Of a stretch of DNA of 15,997 bases, positions 1 through 6,389 are shown one piece after another (within the stretch, counting starts at the first letter, position 1; each line of letters starts with the position of its first letter). The position numbers and the translations under genes were made by a program. This DNA comes from a bacterium (GTDB lineage: Bacteria; Krumholzibacteriota; Krumholzibacteria; LZORAL124-64-63). The stretch covers positions 1 through 15,997 of the forward strand of contig VGXH01000004.1 of the NCBI GenBank assembly GCA_016873405.1. The letters run 5' to 3'. The notes under the pieces were generated by a model, which saw only the letters and a program-made list of their open reading frames with translations, was not told the origin of the DNA and searched no databases.

Positions 1-431
1 CCGAACAGCGCCACGCCCGGCCTGACCATTCCGAAGAGCTTGGCCACCACCGTCAGCACGCCGTCGAAATGCCCCGGCCGGGCCGCGCCGCACAGGCCGG
101 CGGCGCGACGCCCGGCCCGGAGGCTCACCTCACCCGGCTGTCCGTACATGTCCGCCACCGCCGGCGCAAAGACCGCCGCCGCCGGCGTCCCCCTCAGCAG
201 CGCCAGGTCGCTCTCCAGGTCGCGGGGGTAGGCCGCGAAATCCTCGCCCGGACCGAACTGCGTCGGGTTGACGAAGATCGAGACCACCACCGGTCCGAAG
301 TCCGCGGCCCGCCGCACGAGGCTCAGGTGCCCCTCGTGCAGCGCGCCCATCGTCGGCACCAGCGCCAGCGGCGCGCCGGCCCGCAACGCGTCGAGCCGAC
401 CGAGATCCCCGGCGCCCCGGATCAGGATCAT
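1..431 (-). CDS. panC: Pantoate--beta-alanine ligase (pantothenate synthetase), 3'-truncated
   Basis: PanC joins pantoate to beta-alanine using ATP (through pantoyl-adenylate), the last step of pantothenate synthesis in the cytoplasm. About 143 residues of the N-terminal Rossmann half are present before the gene runs off the left edge. Visible motifs are PTMGALHEGH (residues 26-35), the HIGH-type nucleotide-binding signature of this family, SIFVNPTQF (51-59), a YPR at 68-70, and GHFDGVLTVVAKLF (120-133). The ATG start at 429-431 overlaps the panB stop as ATGA, so the two are translationally coupled. The N-terminus before PTMG is a few residues shorter than usual but contains a plausible first strand. 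The family call is secure; completeness cannot be judged because the C-terminal half is outside the window. Confidence 0.93.
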   Translation of the reverse strand, partial: MILIRGAGDLGRLDALRAGAPLALVPTMGALHEGHLSLVRRAADFGPVVVSIFVNPTQFGPGEDFAAYPRDLESDLALLRGTPAAAVFAPAVADMYGQPGEVSLRAGRRAAGLCGAARPGHFDGVLTVVAKLFGMVRPGVALF

Positions 432-1363
432 CCCTGCGCCGTCCCGCCCGCGGCGCTCCCGCCCGCGGCGCTTCCGCCGGTGACGTCTGGACCGGGCGCC
501 ATGCCGGCGCCGGCGTCTCCGGGTTCGTCGCCGGCGGCCGCCGGTTCGCCGTCGGCGTAGCTGTGCTCGGCGCCCGGGAAGCGCCGCTGCCTGACCTCCG
601 CCGCGAACGCCGACACCGCCGCGGCCGCCTGACGGCCGAGGTCGGCGTAGCGCTTGACGAACCGCGGCGCGGGGCCCGGCAGCAGGCCCAGCAGGTCGTG
701 GAACACGAGCACCTGTCCGTCGCACCCGGGCCCGGCGCCGATCCCGATCGTGGGCACGCCCACGGCCGCGGTCACCCGCGCCGCCAGCGCCGCCGGCACG
801 CACTCCAGGACGATGGCGAAGCAGCCCGCCCCGGCCAGGAACGCGGCGTCATCGAGCAGGCGCGCCTGCGCCGCCGCGCCGCGCCCCTGCACCCGGTAGC
901 CGCCGAAGCGGTTGACCGACTGCGGCGTCAGGCCGAGGTGCCCCATCACCGGGATCTCGGCGTCCAGCAGCGCGGCGATGGCCCCGGCGCGCTGCCTCCC
1001 GCCCTCGAGCTTCACCGCGTGGACGCCCGCCTCCTTCACCAGCCTCAGTCCCGCCCGCGCCGTCTCGGTCGCATCGACGTGGAATGCGCCGTACGGCAGA
1101 TCCGCGATGACGGGCAGTCCCGTGCGCGCGCGCTGCACCGCGCGGCAGTGGTGCACCATGTCGTCGAGCGTCACCGGCAGCGTCGTCTCGTGCCCGAGCA
1201 TCACCATGCCGAGCGAGTCCCCCACCAGAAGCGCGTCGGCGCCGCCGTCCCGGCCGATCAGGGCGCTGGTCAGGTCGTAGGCGGTCAGCACCACCAGCGG
1301 CTGGCCCTCGCGCTTGCGGCGCGCGAAGATGTCGAGGCCCGGAACCGGGCGTGGCTCCTGCAT
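428..1363 (-). CDS. panB: 3-methyl-2-oxobutanoate hydroxymethyltransferase
   Basis: PanB transfers a one-carbon unit from 5,10-methylene-tetrahydrofolate to 2-oxoisovalerate to make ketopantoate, the first committed step toward pantothenate and CoA. It is 311 residues, against roughly 260-280 for the family. The (beta/alpha)8 barrel core spans about residues 8-265. Expected metal ligands are D49 (in VGDSLG), D88 (in IADLPYG) and E120 (in KLEGG), and E187 (in LECVP) fits the catalytic acid. Residues ~270-311 are an extra Gly/Ala/Pro-rich tail that includes two GGSAA units from a 15-bp direct repeat. An AAAGG element a few bases upstream supports the ATG. It follows the deoxynucleoside kinase after 45 nt and overlaps panC by 4 nt. 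The tail looks disordered and is not needed for the fold. Confidence 0.95.
   Translation of the reverse strand: MQEPRPVPGLDIFARRKREGQPLVVLTAYDLTSALIGRDGGADALLVGDSLGMVMLGHETTLPVTLDDMVHHCRAVQRARTGLPVIADLPYGAFHVDATETARAGLRLVKEAGVHAVKLEGGRQRAGAIAALLDAEIPVMGHLGLTPQSVNRFGGYRVQGRGAAAQARLLDDAAFLAGAGCFAIVLECVPAALAARVTAAVGVPTIGIGAGPGCDGQVLVFHDLLGLLPGPAPRFVKRYADLGRQAAAAVSAFAAEVRQRRFPGAEHSYADGEPAAAGDEPGDAGAGMAPGPDVTGGSAAGGSAAGGTAQG
443..472. repeat. Two perfect 15-bp tandem repeat units in the 3' end of panB
   Basis: The unit cccgcccgcggcgct occurs twice back to back (443-457 and 458-472). It keeps the panB frame and encodes Gly-Gly-Ser-Ala-Ala twice near the C-terminus. It looks like slippage-generated growth of a flexible tail just before the panB/panC junction. 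Confidence 0.8.
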
Positions 1364-1408
1364 CGGGGACCTTTCGGCCGGCAGTCGCCGGCGGTCGAGC
1401 GCCGCGCG

Positions 1409-2053
1409 TCAGGCGGGGCGCGTGTCGGGCGCGTAGTACCGCGTCCCGGCGAACTTCTCCGTCAACTGCCCGAACAGCATCTCGAAATCGCCGGGCACGT
1501 TGACGAAATCGAGGTTGTCCGTGTTCACCACCAGCAGCGGCGCTTCCTTGTAGTGGTGGAAAAAATAGCTGTAGGCGCCGTTGAGCGCCTCCAGGTAATC
1601 CGGCTCCATGTCCTGCTCGTAGGCGCGGCCGCGCCAGCGGATGCGCTGCTCGAGCACCTCCGTGCGCGCCTGCAGATAGATCACCAGGTCGGGCTTGAGC
1701 ACGCGCTGCTCGAGGATGGTGGCCAGCTGCGAATAGAGGGCCAGCTCGTCGTCGGCCAGGTTCAGGTTGGCGAAGATCCGGTCCTTCGCGAACAGGTAGT
1801 CCGAAACGAGCGTCGCGTTGAACAGGTCCAGCTGCCCCAGGCCCTGCTGCTGGCGGTAGCGGCTCAGCAGGAAGAAGATCTGCGTCTGGAACGCGTACGC
1901 CTCGCGGTCGCGGTAGAACTTGGCCAGGAAGGGATTCTCCTCCACCACCTCGAGGTTGAGGCGGCCGCCGAGCCGGGTGGCCAGCAGTTTCGTGAGGCTG
2001 GTCTTGCCGACCCCGATCACGCCTTCGACGACGATGTAGCGCCAGGGCAGCAC
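1409..2053 (-). CDS. Deoxynucleoside kinase (deoxyadenosine/deoxyguanosine kinase family)
   Basis: This is a cytoplasmic P-loop kinase that phosphorylates deoxynucleosides for salvage. With a GTG start at 2053 it has 214 residues, the usual length for bacterial dNKs. The P-loop GVIGVGKTSL lies at 11-20, the EEN substrate-pocket motif at 38-40, SDYLFAKDRIF at 84-94 carries the Asp-Arg pair typical of the family, and the lid region IRWRGRAYEQDM lies at 138-149. The start is set by a perfect AAGGAGG at 2060-2066, six bases upstream; in-frame codons further upstream lie inside folK and add no conserved sequence. Its 5' end overlaps folK by 37 nt. Base specificity (dA, dG or dC) cannot be read from the sequence. 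A dNK next to folK is a recurring arrangement in several phyla, as I recall. Confidence 0.9.
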   Translation of the reverse strand: MLPWRYIVVEGVIGVGKTSLTKLLATRLGGRLNLEVVEENPFLAKFYRDREAYAFQTQIFFLLSRYRQQQGLGQLDLFNATLVSDYLFAKDRIFANLNLADDELALYSQLATILEQRVLKPDLVIYLQARTEVLEQRIRWRGRAYEQDMEPDYLEALNGAYSYFFHHYKEAPLLVVNTDNLDFVNVPGDFEMLFGQLTEKFAGTRYYAPDTRPA

Positions 2054-2613
2054 CCCGCTCCTCCTTGTTCGCTTCCCGGGCCCGGATCCCGCAGGACCCC
2101 GCCGTGGGGCCGCACCCACGGCCCTCTTTTACGCCTTATTTTCGCACACGCCTCGCCGATTGTCTCTCCCGAATCCGGGCAGCGGGCGCCCGGGGCGATC
2201 TGCGCCAGCGGCTCCAGGACGAAGGCGCGCCGGCGCAGCTGCGGGTGCGGCACGCGCAGGCGCTCGCTCGCCAGCTCGGCCTCGCCCCCAAGCAGGATGT
2301 CCAGGTCGATGGGACGCGGACGCCCGTGGCCGTCCCGGTCGCGCCCCGCCGCCGCCTCGAGACCCTTGAGCGCGTCCAGCAGCGCCAGCGGCGGCAGGGT
2401 CGTGCGGATCGCCACGCAGGCGTTGAGGTACGGGTCCTGCCTCTGCGCGGTCGCGTCGTCGTCGACGTGCTCGGTCTCCCACACGCCGCTGACGGCGCCG
2501 ACCTCGACGCCGGGCAGCCCGGCCAACCCGGCGATCGCCCGCCGCAGCTCGGCCAGGCGGTCGCCCTGGTTGCTTCCCAGTCCCAGGTAGGCGCTCACGG
2601 TGGCGTCGCTCAC
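2017..2613 (-). CDS. folK: 2-amino-4-hydroxy-6-hydroxymethyldihydropteridine pyrophosphokinase
   Basis: FolK (HPPK) transfers pyrophosphate from ATP to 6-hydroxymethyl-7,8-dihydropterin, the step after FolB in folate synthesis. Conserved blocks are YLGLGSNQGDR (9-19), PYLNACV (61-67), the metal-binding PIDLDILL (101-108, with D103 and D105), VPHPQLRRRAFVLEPL (121-136) and a C-terminal PDSGETI strand. Translation starts at GTG 2613, which overlaps the folB stop as GTGA. The protein is 198 residues, longer than the roughly 160 usual for HPPK. The last ~40 residues (from about 158) are unconserved-looking, basic then Gly/Ser-rich, and their 3' end is read through the ribosome-binding site and first codons of the next gene. 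That suggests loss of an earlier stop codon rather than a functional domain. Confidence 0.93.
   Translation of the reverse strand: MSDATVSAYLGLGSNQGDRLAELRRAIAGLAGLPGVEVGAVSGVWETEHVDDDATAQRQDPYLNACVAIRTTLPPLALLDALKGLEAAAGRDRDGHGRPRPIDLDILLGGEAELASERLRVPHPQLRRRAFVLEPLAQIAPGARCPDSGETIGEACAKIRRKRGPWVRPHGGVLRDPGPGSEQGGAGCCPGATSSSKA
2060..2066 (-). promoter_or_regulatory. Shine-Dalgarno AAGGAGG fixing the deoxynucleoside kinase start
   Basis: A full AAGGAGG lies inside the 3' end of folK, six bases upstream of the GTG at 2051-2053. It decides between this GTG and in-frame upstream codons, and implies independent initiation despite the overlap with folK. Confidence 0.85.
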
Positions 2614-3002
2614 CGCGCACCCCCGCCGCCGCCATCGAGCCAGCCGCGGTCGCGCGCCAGCGTCACCTCGGCGTGTCCGTAGAAACCGTCGATGGGAGGC
2701 TGGGTCTTGCGCACGGTGACGCGCACCGCGGCCGCCGGGAAGGCGCTCAGCAACTCGCGGCAGAGTCGCGCCGCCAGCGCCTCGATCAGGTGGAAGCGGC
2801 TGCCGGTCGCCGTGGCCACCACCGCCGTGTGCACGGCCGCGTAGTCGATGCCCGCCGCCAGGTCGTCGCCCGTCGCGGCGCTCTCCAGGTCGGCGGTCAG
2901 TTCGACATCGACGCTGAAGCGCTGGCCCAGTTCCCGCTCCGCGGGATGGGCGCCGTGGAAGGCGTAGACGTCGATGCCGACCAGGCGCAGAAGGTCGCTC
3001 AT
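2610..3002 (-). CDS. folB: Dihydroneopterin aldolase
   Basis: FolB cleaves 7,8-dihydroneopterin to 6-hydroxymethyl-7,8-dihydropterin and glycolaldehyde in the folate pathway. The 130-residue protein matches the usual ~120-residue tunnel-fold subunit. The active-site set is present: E22 in the AFHGAHPAERE segment, Y54 (IDYAAV), E74 (FHLIEALA) and K99 (VRKTQPPI), close to the Staphylococcus aureus numbering E22/Y54/E74/K100. The ATG at 3000-3002 overlaps the aminotransferase stop as ATGA, and the stop overlaps the folK GTG. A short Gly-rich tail (GGGGGAR) ends the protein. No folE or folP is in the window, so the rest of the pathway must lie elsewhere. Confidence 0.93.
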   Translation of the reverse strand: MSDLLRLVGIDVYAFHGAHPAERELGQRFSVDVELTADLESAATGDDLAAGIDYAAVHTAVVATATGSRFHLIEALAARLCRELLSAFPAAAVRVTVRKTQPPIDGFYGHAEVTLARDRGWLDGGGGGAR

Positions 3003-4153
3003 CGCCACCCCGCGAGGCGGCGCGCGCCTTCCTCGAGGTCCGCCTCCGCCGCCGTGAGGCTGATTCGGAACCAGCCCTCGCCACCGGCGCCGAAGCCCGT
3101 GCCCGGGGTCACGACGACGCCGATCTCGGCCAGCGCCTGCCGGCAGAACTCGGCGGCGGTCCGGTTGCCCGGGACCCGGCACCAGACGTAGAACGTCGCG
3201 CCGGAGGGGAACACCTCGTAGCCCGCGCCCGTCAGCGCGGTCACCAACCGCTCCCGGCGCGCGACGTAAGGGGCGGCCACGCCGGCCAGCAGGCGGTCGA
3301 AAGCCGGGCCCAGCGCGTAGGCCGCCGTGCGCTGGATGGCGGTGAAGACGCCGCTGTCCATCGTGTCCTTGACGCGCCCGAGCGCCTCGATCAGCTCCGG
3401 ATGTCCGACCGCGAAGGCCACCCGCCAGCCGGTCATGTTGAACATCTTCGAGAGGCTGTGCAGCTCGATCACGCGCTCGCGCGCGGGATCCGCGGTGGCC
3501 AGCAGGCACGGCTGCGGGCGCCCGTCGAGCGACATCTCCAGGTACGCCGCGTCGTTGACCAGCGTCACGCCGCGCGCGGCGCAGAGATCCGCCGCCCGGC
3601 GCCAGAACGCCGGGTCGGCGGTCGCGCCCGTCGGGTTGTTGGGGTAGTTCAGGAAGAGCAGGCGCGTGCGGTCGTCCATCAGCGCCGCCACCTCGTCCAG
3701 GTCCGGGCGGAAGCCGCCGGCGGCGGTCAGGCGGAACGCGCGCGGCTCACCCCCGGCCAGGATCGTCGCCTGCGCGTACACGGGATAGCCGATGTCCGGC
3801 ACCAGCGCGTTGTCGCCCTCCTCCACGCAGGTGATCGGCAGGTGCGCCAGGCCTTCCTTGCTGCCGATCAGCACCAGCACCTGCGAGGACGGGTCCACCA
3901 GGACCCCGTGCCGCCGCTGGAGCCAGGCCGCGATCGCGCGCCGGAGGTCCGCGTCGCCGCGCTGGGCGGGATAGCGGTGGCAGGCCGGGTCGCCGATGGC
4001 CTCAGCCATGACCCGGAGCAGCTCCGCGGGCGTCGGCCGGTCCGGGTCGCCGATGCCAAGGTCGACGACCGCGACGCCGGACTCGCGGGCCCTGCGCTTG
4101 GCCGCGTCCAGCGCGGCGAACAGGTAGGGCGGCAGTTTCTGCAGGCGTCCCAC
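2999..4153 (-). CDS. dapL: LL-diaminopimelate aminotransferase-like PLP enzyme (fold type I)
   Basis: The predicted role is transamination of tetrahydrodipicolinate to LL-2,6-diaminopimelate for lysine and peptidoglycan. With the GTG start at 4153 it has 384 residues, typical of DapL. The N-terminal LPPYLFAALD (7-16) and DLGIGDPDRPTP (31-42) strongly resemble the DapL group. PLP-site residues are visible: NYPNNPTG (169-176), D201-Y204 (NDAAYLE), the Schiff-base lysine K236 in HSLSKMFNMTGWR (232-244), and R363 (WFRISL) for the carboxylate. KDTMDSGVF (262-270) is also DapL-like. A GGGAGGT lies four bases upstream of the GTG. A longer in-frame start at 4228 would run back through an intrinsic terminator and adds nothing conserved. 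It leads the folB-folK-dNK-panB-panC operon. A related aspartate-type aminotransferase is the main alternative. Confidence 0.85.
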   Translation of the reverse strand: MGRLQKLPPYLFAALDAAKRRARESGVAVVDLGIGDPDRPTPAELLRVMAEAIGDPACHRYPAQRGDADLRRAIAAWLQRRHGVLVDPSSQVLVLIGSKEGLAHLPITCVEEGDNALVPDIGYPVYAQATILAGGEPRAFRLTAAGGFRPDLDEVAALMDDRTRLLFLNYPNNPTGATADPAFWRRAADLCAARGVTLVNDAAYLEMSLDGRPQPCLLATADPARERVIELHSLSKMFNMTGWRVAFAVGHPELIEALGRVKDTMDSGVFTAIQRTAAYALGPAFDRLLAGVAAPYVARRERLVTALTGAGYEVFPSGATFYVWCRVPGNRTAAEFCRQALAEIGVVVTPGTGFGAGGEGWFRISLTAAEADLEEGARRLAGWR

Positions 4154-4157
4154 GCTT

Positions 4158-4164
4158 ACCTCCC
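4158..4164 (-). promoter_or_regulatory. Shine-Dalgarno GGGAGGT for the aminotransferase GTG start
   Basis: GGGAGGT ends four bases before the GTG at 4151-4153 and selects this start over in-frame upstream codons that overlap the terminator. The secreted TPR gene uses the similar GGAGGTAAGCACGTG arrangement. Confidence 0.8.
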
Positions 4165-4180
4165 ACCGCTCGGCGGCGCG

Positions 4181-4216
4181 AAAAAACCCCGCGGGCCGCC
4201 TGCGCGACCCGCGGGG
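4181..4216 (-). terminator. Strong Rho-independent terminator after the TPR gene
   Basis: On the minus strand a 9-bp perfect stem, CCCCGCGGG/CCCGCGGGG (arms 4208-4216 and 4187-4195, 12-nt loop), is followed directly by six T residues (4181-4186). This is a textbook intrinsic terminator. The T tract ends only 27 bases before the aminotransferase GTG, so it either insulates that operon or works as a leader attenuator for it. Confidence 0.9.
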
Positions 4217-4229
4217 ACAATATCGCATG

Positions 4230-4252
4230 CGGGGTGGATTTCATCCACCCCG
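4230..4252. other. Perfect 9-bp hairpin just after the TPR stop codon
   Basis: The arms cggggtgga (4230-4238) and tccaccccg (4244-4252) pair perfectly around a 5-nt loop, one base from the TPR stop codon. No T tract follows on the minus strand. Together with the terminator 14 bases further on, this gives two tandem hairpins. It may protect the 3' end of the TPR mRNA, or be part of an attenuator. Confidence 0.7.
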
Positions 4253-4253
4253 G

Positions 4254-5456
4254 TCAGCGGCCGCCGGCGGCCTTCTTCCGCTCCGCCTCCGCCACCGCCT
4301 TGAGGCCTTCCATGCGCGCGACCTGGCGCCGGGCCGCCGCCGAATAGCGGGCGCTCCCGCTCTCGGCGCACTGCGAGAACCTCGTCCGCGCCGCGTCATA
4401 GTCCTTCTGGCACTCGAGCGCGAGGCCCCACGAGAAGAGGATCGGCGCGACGGCCTCGTGGCCCTTCGCGCGGTGTTCGTCGAAGGCCTTCGCGGCCTGC
4501 GCGGCGGCGTCGCCGCAGCGCCCGGCCTCGACCATCACCTGCAGCATGGCGCCCCATTCGGTGGTATCGGTCGGCTTGAGCGCCAGGTACCTGCCGTAGG
4601 CCGTGATGCTGCCGGGCCTGTCGCCCGCCTGGTCCTTCGCGCGGGCCAGGTTCAGCCAGGCGTTGGTCAGCTCCGGATTCTTGGCCAACATGGCCTCGTA
4701 GAGCCCCGCCGCCTCGGCGTAGTCGCCGGACTTCATCTTCTGCTTGGCCACGTCCGCGGTCGTCGAGCCGCCCGCCTGGCCGCCGTACTGCTGCGACATC
4801 TCCAGATAGTACTGGGCGCGCTGGTTGTTGCCCGCGCGCTTCTGCTGCTCGCTGGCCTTGCCCGCCGCCTTGGCGATGAGCACGAGCACCTTCTCCTGGG
4901 CTTTCGGGCACTCCGCGTCGAGATCCAGCAGGTGCTGGCAGACGTCGACCGCCTGGGTGGAGAAGCCCACGGCGTCGTGCATCGCGGCCAGATTGAACAG
5001 CAGGCCGCAGTCGTCCGGCGCCAGCTGCTCGGCCTTCATGTACTCGGCCCGGGCTTCCTTGTAGAGCTTCTGCCGCGCGTAGGCGCGGGCGAGGTTGTCG
5101 AAGTCCCCTGCCTGCACGCCCTGGCCGCGCAGTTGGATCACCTTCTGGAAGGCCGGCACCGCCAGGGCGAACTGCTCCTTGCCCATCAGCGCCGTGCCGA
5201 TCCCCCGCGTCGCCTCGACGTGCTCGGGGCAGACCGACACGATCGACTGCAGCCGCGCCAGCGCCTGGTCCCAGTTCTGCGTGTCCAGGAACTCCTTCGC
5301 CGACTGGTACGCCAGATTGGCTTCCTGCATCTGGCCGGGCTGGCACTCCGCGCGCGCCACCTGCGCGCCGATCAGCGCCGCCAAACCCAGCGCCGCCAAG
5401 CCCAGCGCCGCTGCCCAGGTCCGGCCACCCGCGTGGTTCATGCCCCATCTGTTCAC
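4254..5456 (-). CDS. Secreted tetratricopeptide-repeat protein of unknown function
   Basis: The 400-residue protein starts at GTG 5456, placed by a GGAGG seven bases upstream (5464-5468). ATG 5441, five codons in, is the alternative and keeps the same export signal. Residues ~12-36 form a signal peptide: a short basic part, an Ala/Leu/Gly core with repeated LGLAA, and an ARA-E cleavage site. The mature part is helical with TPR-like units, for example NWDQALARLQSIVSVCPEH, LYKEARAEYMKAEQLAPDD and DYAEAAGLYEAMLAKNPEL. It carries eight cysteines, mostly at repeat ends (SVC, DDC, DVC, AEC, GRC, LEC, SQC plus AEC at the mature N-terminus), which fits disulphide bonding in the periplasm. The C-terminus is Lys/Ala-rich. 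It has its own likely promoter and a strong terminator, so it is probably monocistronic. Partners are unknown; an envelope scaffold is a guess. Confidence 0.85.
   Translation of the reverse strand: MNRWGMNHAGGRTWAAALGLAALGLAALIGAQVARAECQPGQMQEANLAYQSAKEFLDTQNWDQALARLQSIVSVCPEHVEATRGIGTALMGKEQFALAVPAFQKVIQLRGQGVQAGDFDNLARAYARQKLYKEARAEYMKAEQLAPDDCGLLFNLAAMHDAVGFSTQAVDVCQHLLDLDAECPKAQEKVLVLIAKAAGKASEQQKRAGNNQRAQYYLEMSQQYGGQAGGSTTADVAKQKMKSGDYAEAAGLYEAMLAKNPELTNAWLNLARAKDQAGDRPGSITAYGRYLALKPTDTTEWGAMLQVMVEAGRCGDAAAQAAKAFDEHRAKGHEAVAPILFSWGLALECQKDYDAARTRFSQCAESGSARYSAAARRQVARMEGLKAVAEAERKKAAGGR
5374..5403. repeat. Two near-identical 15-bp units in the TPR signal peptide
   Basis: The unit agcgccgccaarccc occurs at 5374-5388 and 5389-5403 with one A/G difference, and a partial third copy follows. 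It encodes the repeated Leu-Gly-Leu-Ala-Ala of the hydrophobic core. Like the panB repeat it looks like in-frame slippage. Confidence 0.7.
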
Positions 5457-5463
5457 GTGCTTA

Positions 5464-5468
5464 CCTCC
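5464..5468 (-). promoter_or_regulatory. Shine-Dalgarno GGAGG for the TPR protein
   Basis: GGAGG lies seven bases upstream of GTG 5454-5456 and about 22 bases from ATG 5439-5441. It favours the GTG as the real start. Confidence 0.75.
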
Positions 5469-5510
5469 AGCCACGGGGAGTTGCCGCAGCGCCGCACCCG
5501 GCGCCCGCCG

Positions 5511-5541
5511 AAAAACGAATGCCCGGACGAGCGGCCGGGGC
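5511..5541 (-). terminator. Possible weak terminator or leader hairpin upstream of the TPR gene
   Basis: On the minus strand GCCCCGG and CCGGGC (one bulged base, 8-nt loop; 5521-5541) are followed by ATTCG and five T residues (5511-5515). The stem is short and the T run is displaced by five bases. It could end the yqeB operon weakly, or lie in the 5' leader of the TPR mRNA if the promoter at 5548-5577 is used. Confidence 0.35.
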
Positions 5542-5547
5542 CTCCCT

Positions 5548-5577
5548 TACATAATCGCCTGACCCCTCGGCTGTCAA
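5548..5577 (-). promoter_or_regulatory. Putative sigma70 promoter for the TPR gene
   Basis: A perfect -35 TTGACA lies at 5572-5577. The -10 is ambiguous: TATGTA (5548-5553) is 18 bases away and GATTAT (5551-5556) is 15 away. It sits 18 bases after the yqeB stop and about 100 bases before the TPR start. The spacing of each -10 option is not ideal, so this is a moderate call. Confidence 0.45.
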
Positions 5578-5594
5578 TCCGCTGCGCCTTTCCG

Positions 5595-6389
5595 TCAACC
5601 GCCGTTGACACCCAACCGGGCCAGCGCCCGCAGGACACCGTCGCCGACCGCCCAGCCCTTGTCCGACACGGCGCGCGGATCGATGCTCGCGCCGCGCGGA
5701 TCGATATCTCCAACCTTTTCGCCCGCCCTTAGTTCCGCGCGCTCGTGCACCAGCCCCCGCAGCAGGCCGTCCAACCCGGCGATCACCGGCAGACCGCCCA
5801 CCTCGGCGACGACCTGTCCCGCCCGGACGAGGTCGCCGATCGCGCACGCCGGCTTCAGCCTGCCGGCTGCCGGCGCGCGCAGCAGCCGCGCCTGGGTCTG
5901 GCCGCCCACGGCGCCCGGCACGCCGGTGTCGGGAGCGGCGGCGCCGTGGTCGATGACCCGCCCCGCACCCGCCTCGCGATGGGTCTCGATGACCAGGTCC
6001 GCGTCCGCGCCGCACGTGAAGCCCGGTCCCAGCCCGATCCGGGCCAGCGCGCGCGGCCAGGGCGGCGACGGCGCCCGCTTGGCCAGCCGGGCGTCGACCA
6101 GCGCCGCCGGCCGCAGGCGGTCCAGCTGCGTCGCCTGCGGGTCGACGATGACCACGACCTCGTCGGCGCCGAAACCCGCCGTGGCGGCCGCGTGCAGGCG
6201 GCCGGTGATCCCCGCCACCTGCGCCCGGCCCGCGTAGACCGCCTCGGCGAAGCAGACCAGCCGCCGCACCGCCAGCGGCAGGTGGGTGTCGGCCAGCAGC
6301 ACGCGGTAGCCGGCGCGCACCAGGCACACGGCCACGGCCGAGCCCAGTTCCCCGGCGCCCTGGATCCAGATGCCGCCGTCCCGGTTCAC
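5595..6389 (-). CDS. yqeB: Selenium-dependent molybdenum hydroxylase accessory protein YqeB
   Basis: YqeB-type proteins (the TIGR03309/EF2563 group) are markers of the trait in which selenium is used as a cofactor of molybdenum hydroxylases; their exact biochemical step is not established. The 264-residue protein starts with a Rossmann-like GAGELGSAVA (11-20). Family blocks follow: GLGPGF (119-124), a conserved Cys in FTCGADADLVIETHR (124-138), GLDGLLRGLVH (205-215) and KVGDIDPRG (225-233). GTG 6389 overlaps the xdhC stop as GTGA. It is the last gene of the glycosyltransferase-yqeC-mocA-xdhC-yqeB operon. The neighbouring yqeC and xdhC make the assignment firm. Confidence 0.9.
   Translation of the reverse strand: MNRDGGIWIQGAGELGSAVAVCLVRAGYRVLLADTHLPLAVRRLVCFAEAVYAGRAQVAGITGRLHAAATAGFGADEVVVIVDPQATQLDRLRPAALVDARLAKRAPSPPWPRALARIGLGPGFTCGADADLVIETHREAGAGRVIDHGAAAPDTGVPGAVGGQTQARLLRAPAAGRLKPACAIGDLVRAGQVVAEVGGLPVIAGLDGLLRGLVHERAELRAGEKVGDIDPRGASIDPRAVSDKGWAVGDGVLRALARLGVNGG

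Noticed and set aside
563..2590. Long plus-strand open frame (675 codons) opposite panB, the deoxynucleoside kinase and folK
   Set aside because: Arg/His/Gln/Ala-rich translation with no motifs, lying antisense to three well-supported genes; a by-product of high G+C codon use.
4154..4228. Longer aminotransferase start at 4228
   Set aside because: The added 25 residues come from the terminator hairpin and its T tract; GTG 4153 has a GGGAGGT and the DapL N-terminus.
4227..5732. Plus-strand open frame of 501 codons opposite the TPR gene
   Set aside because: Low-complexity Arg/Leu/Val composition, no ribosome site, and it crosses a terminator and promoter of the other strand.
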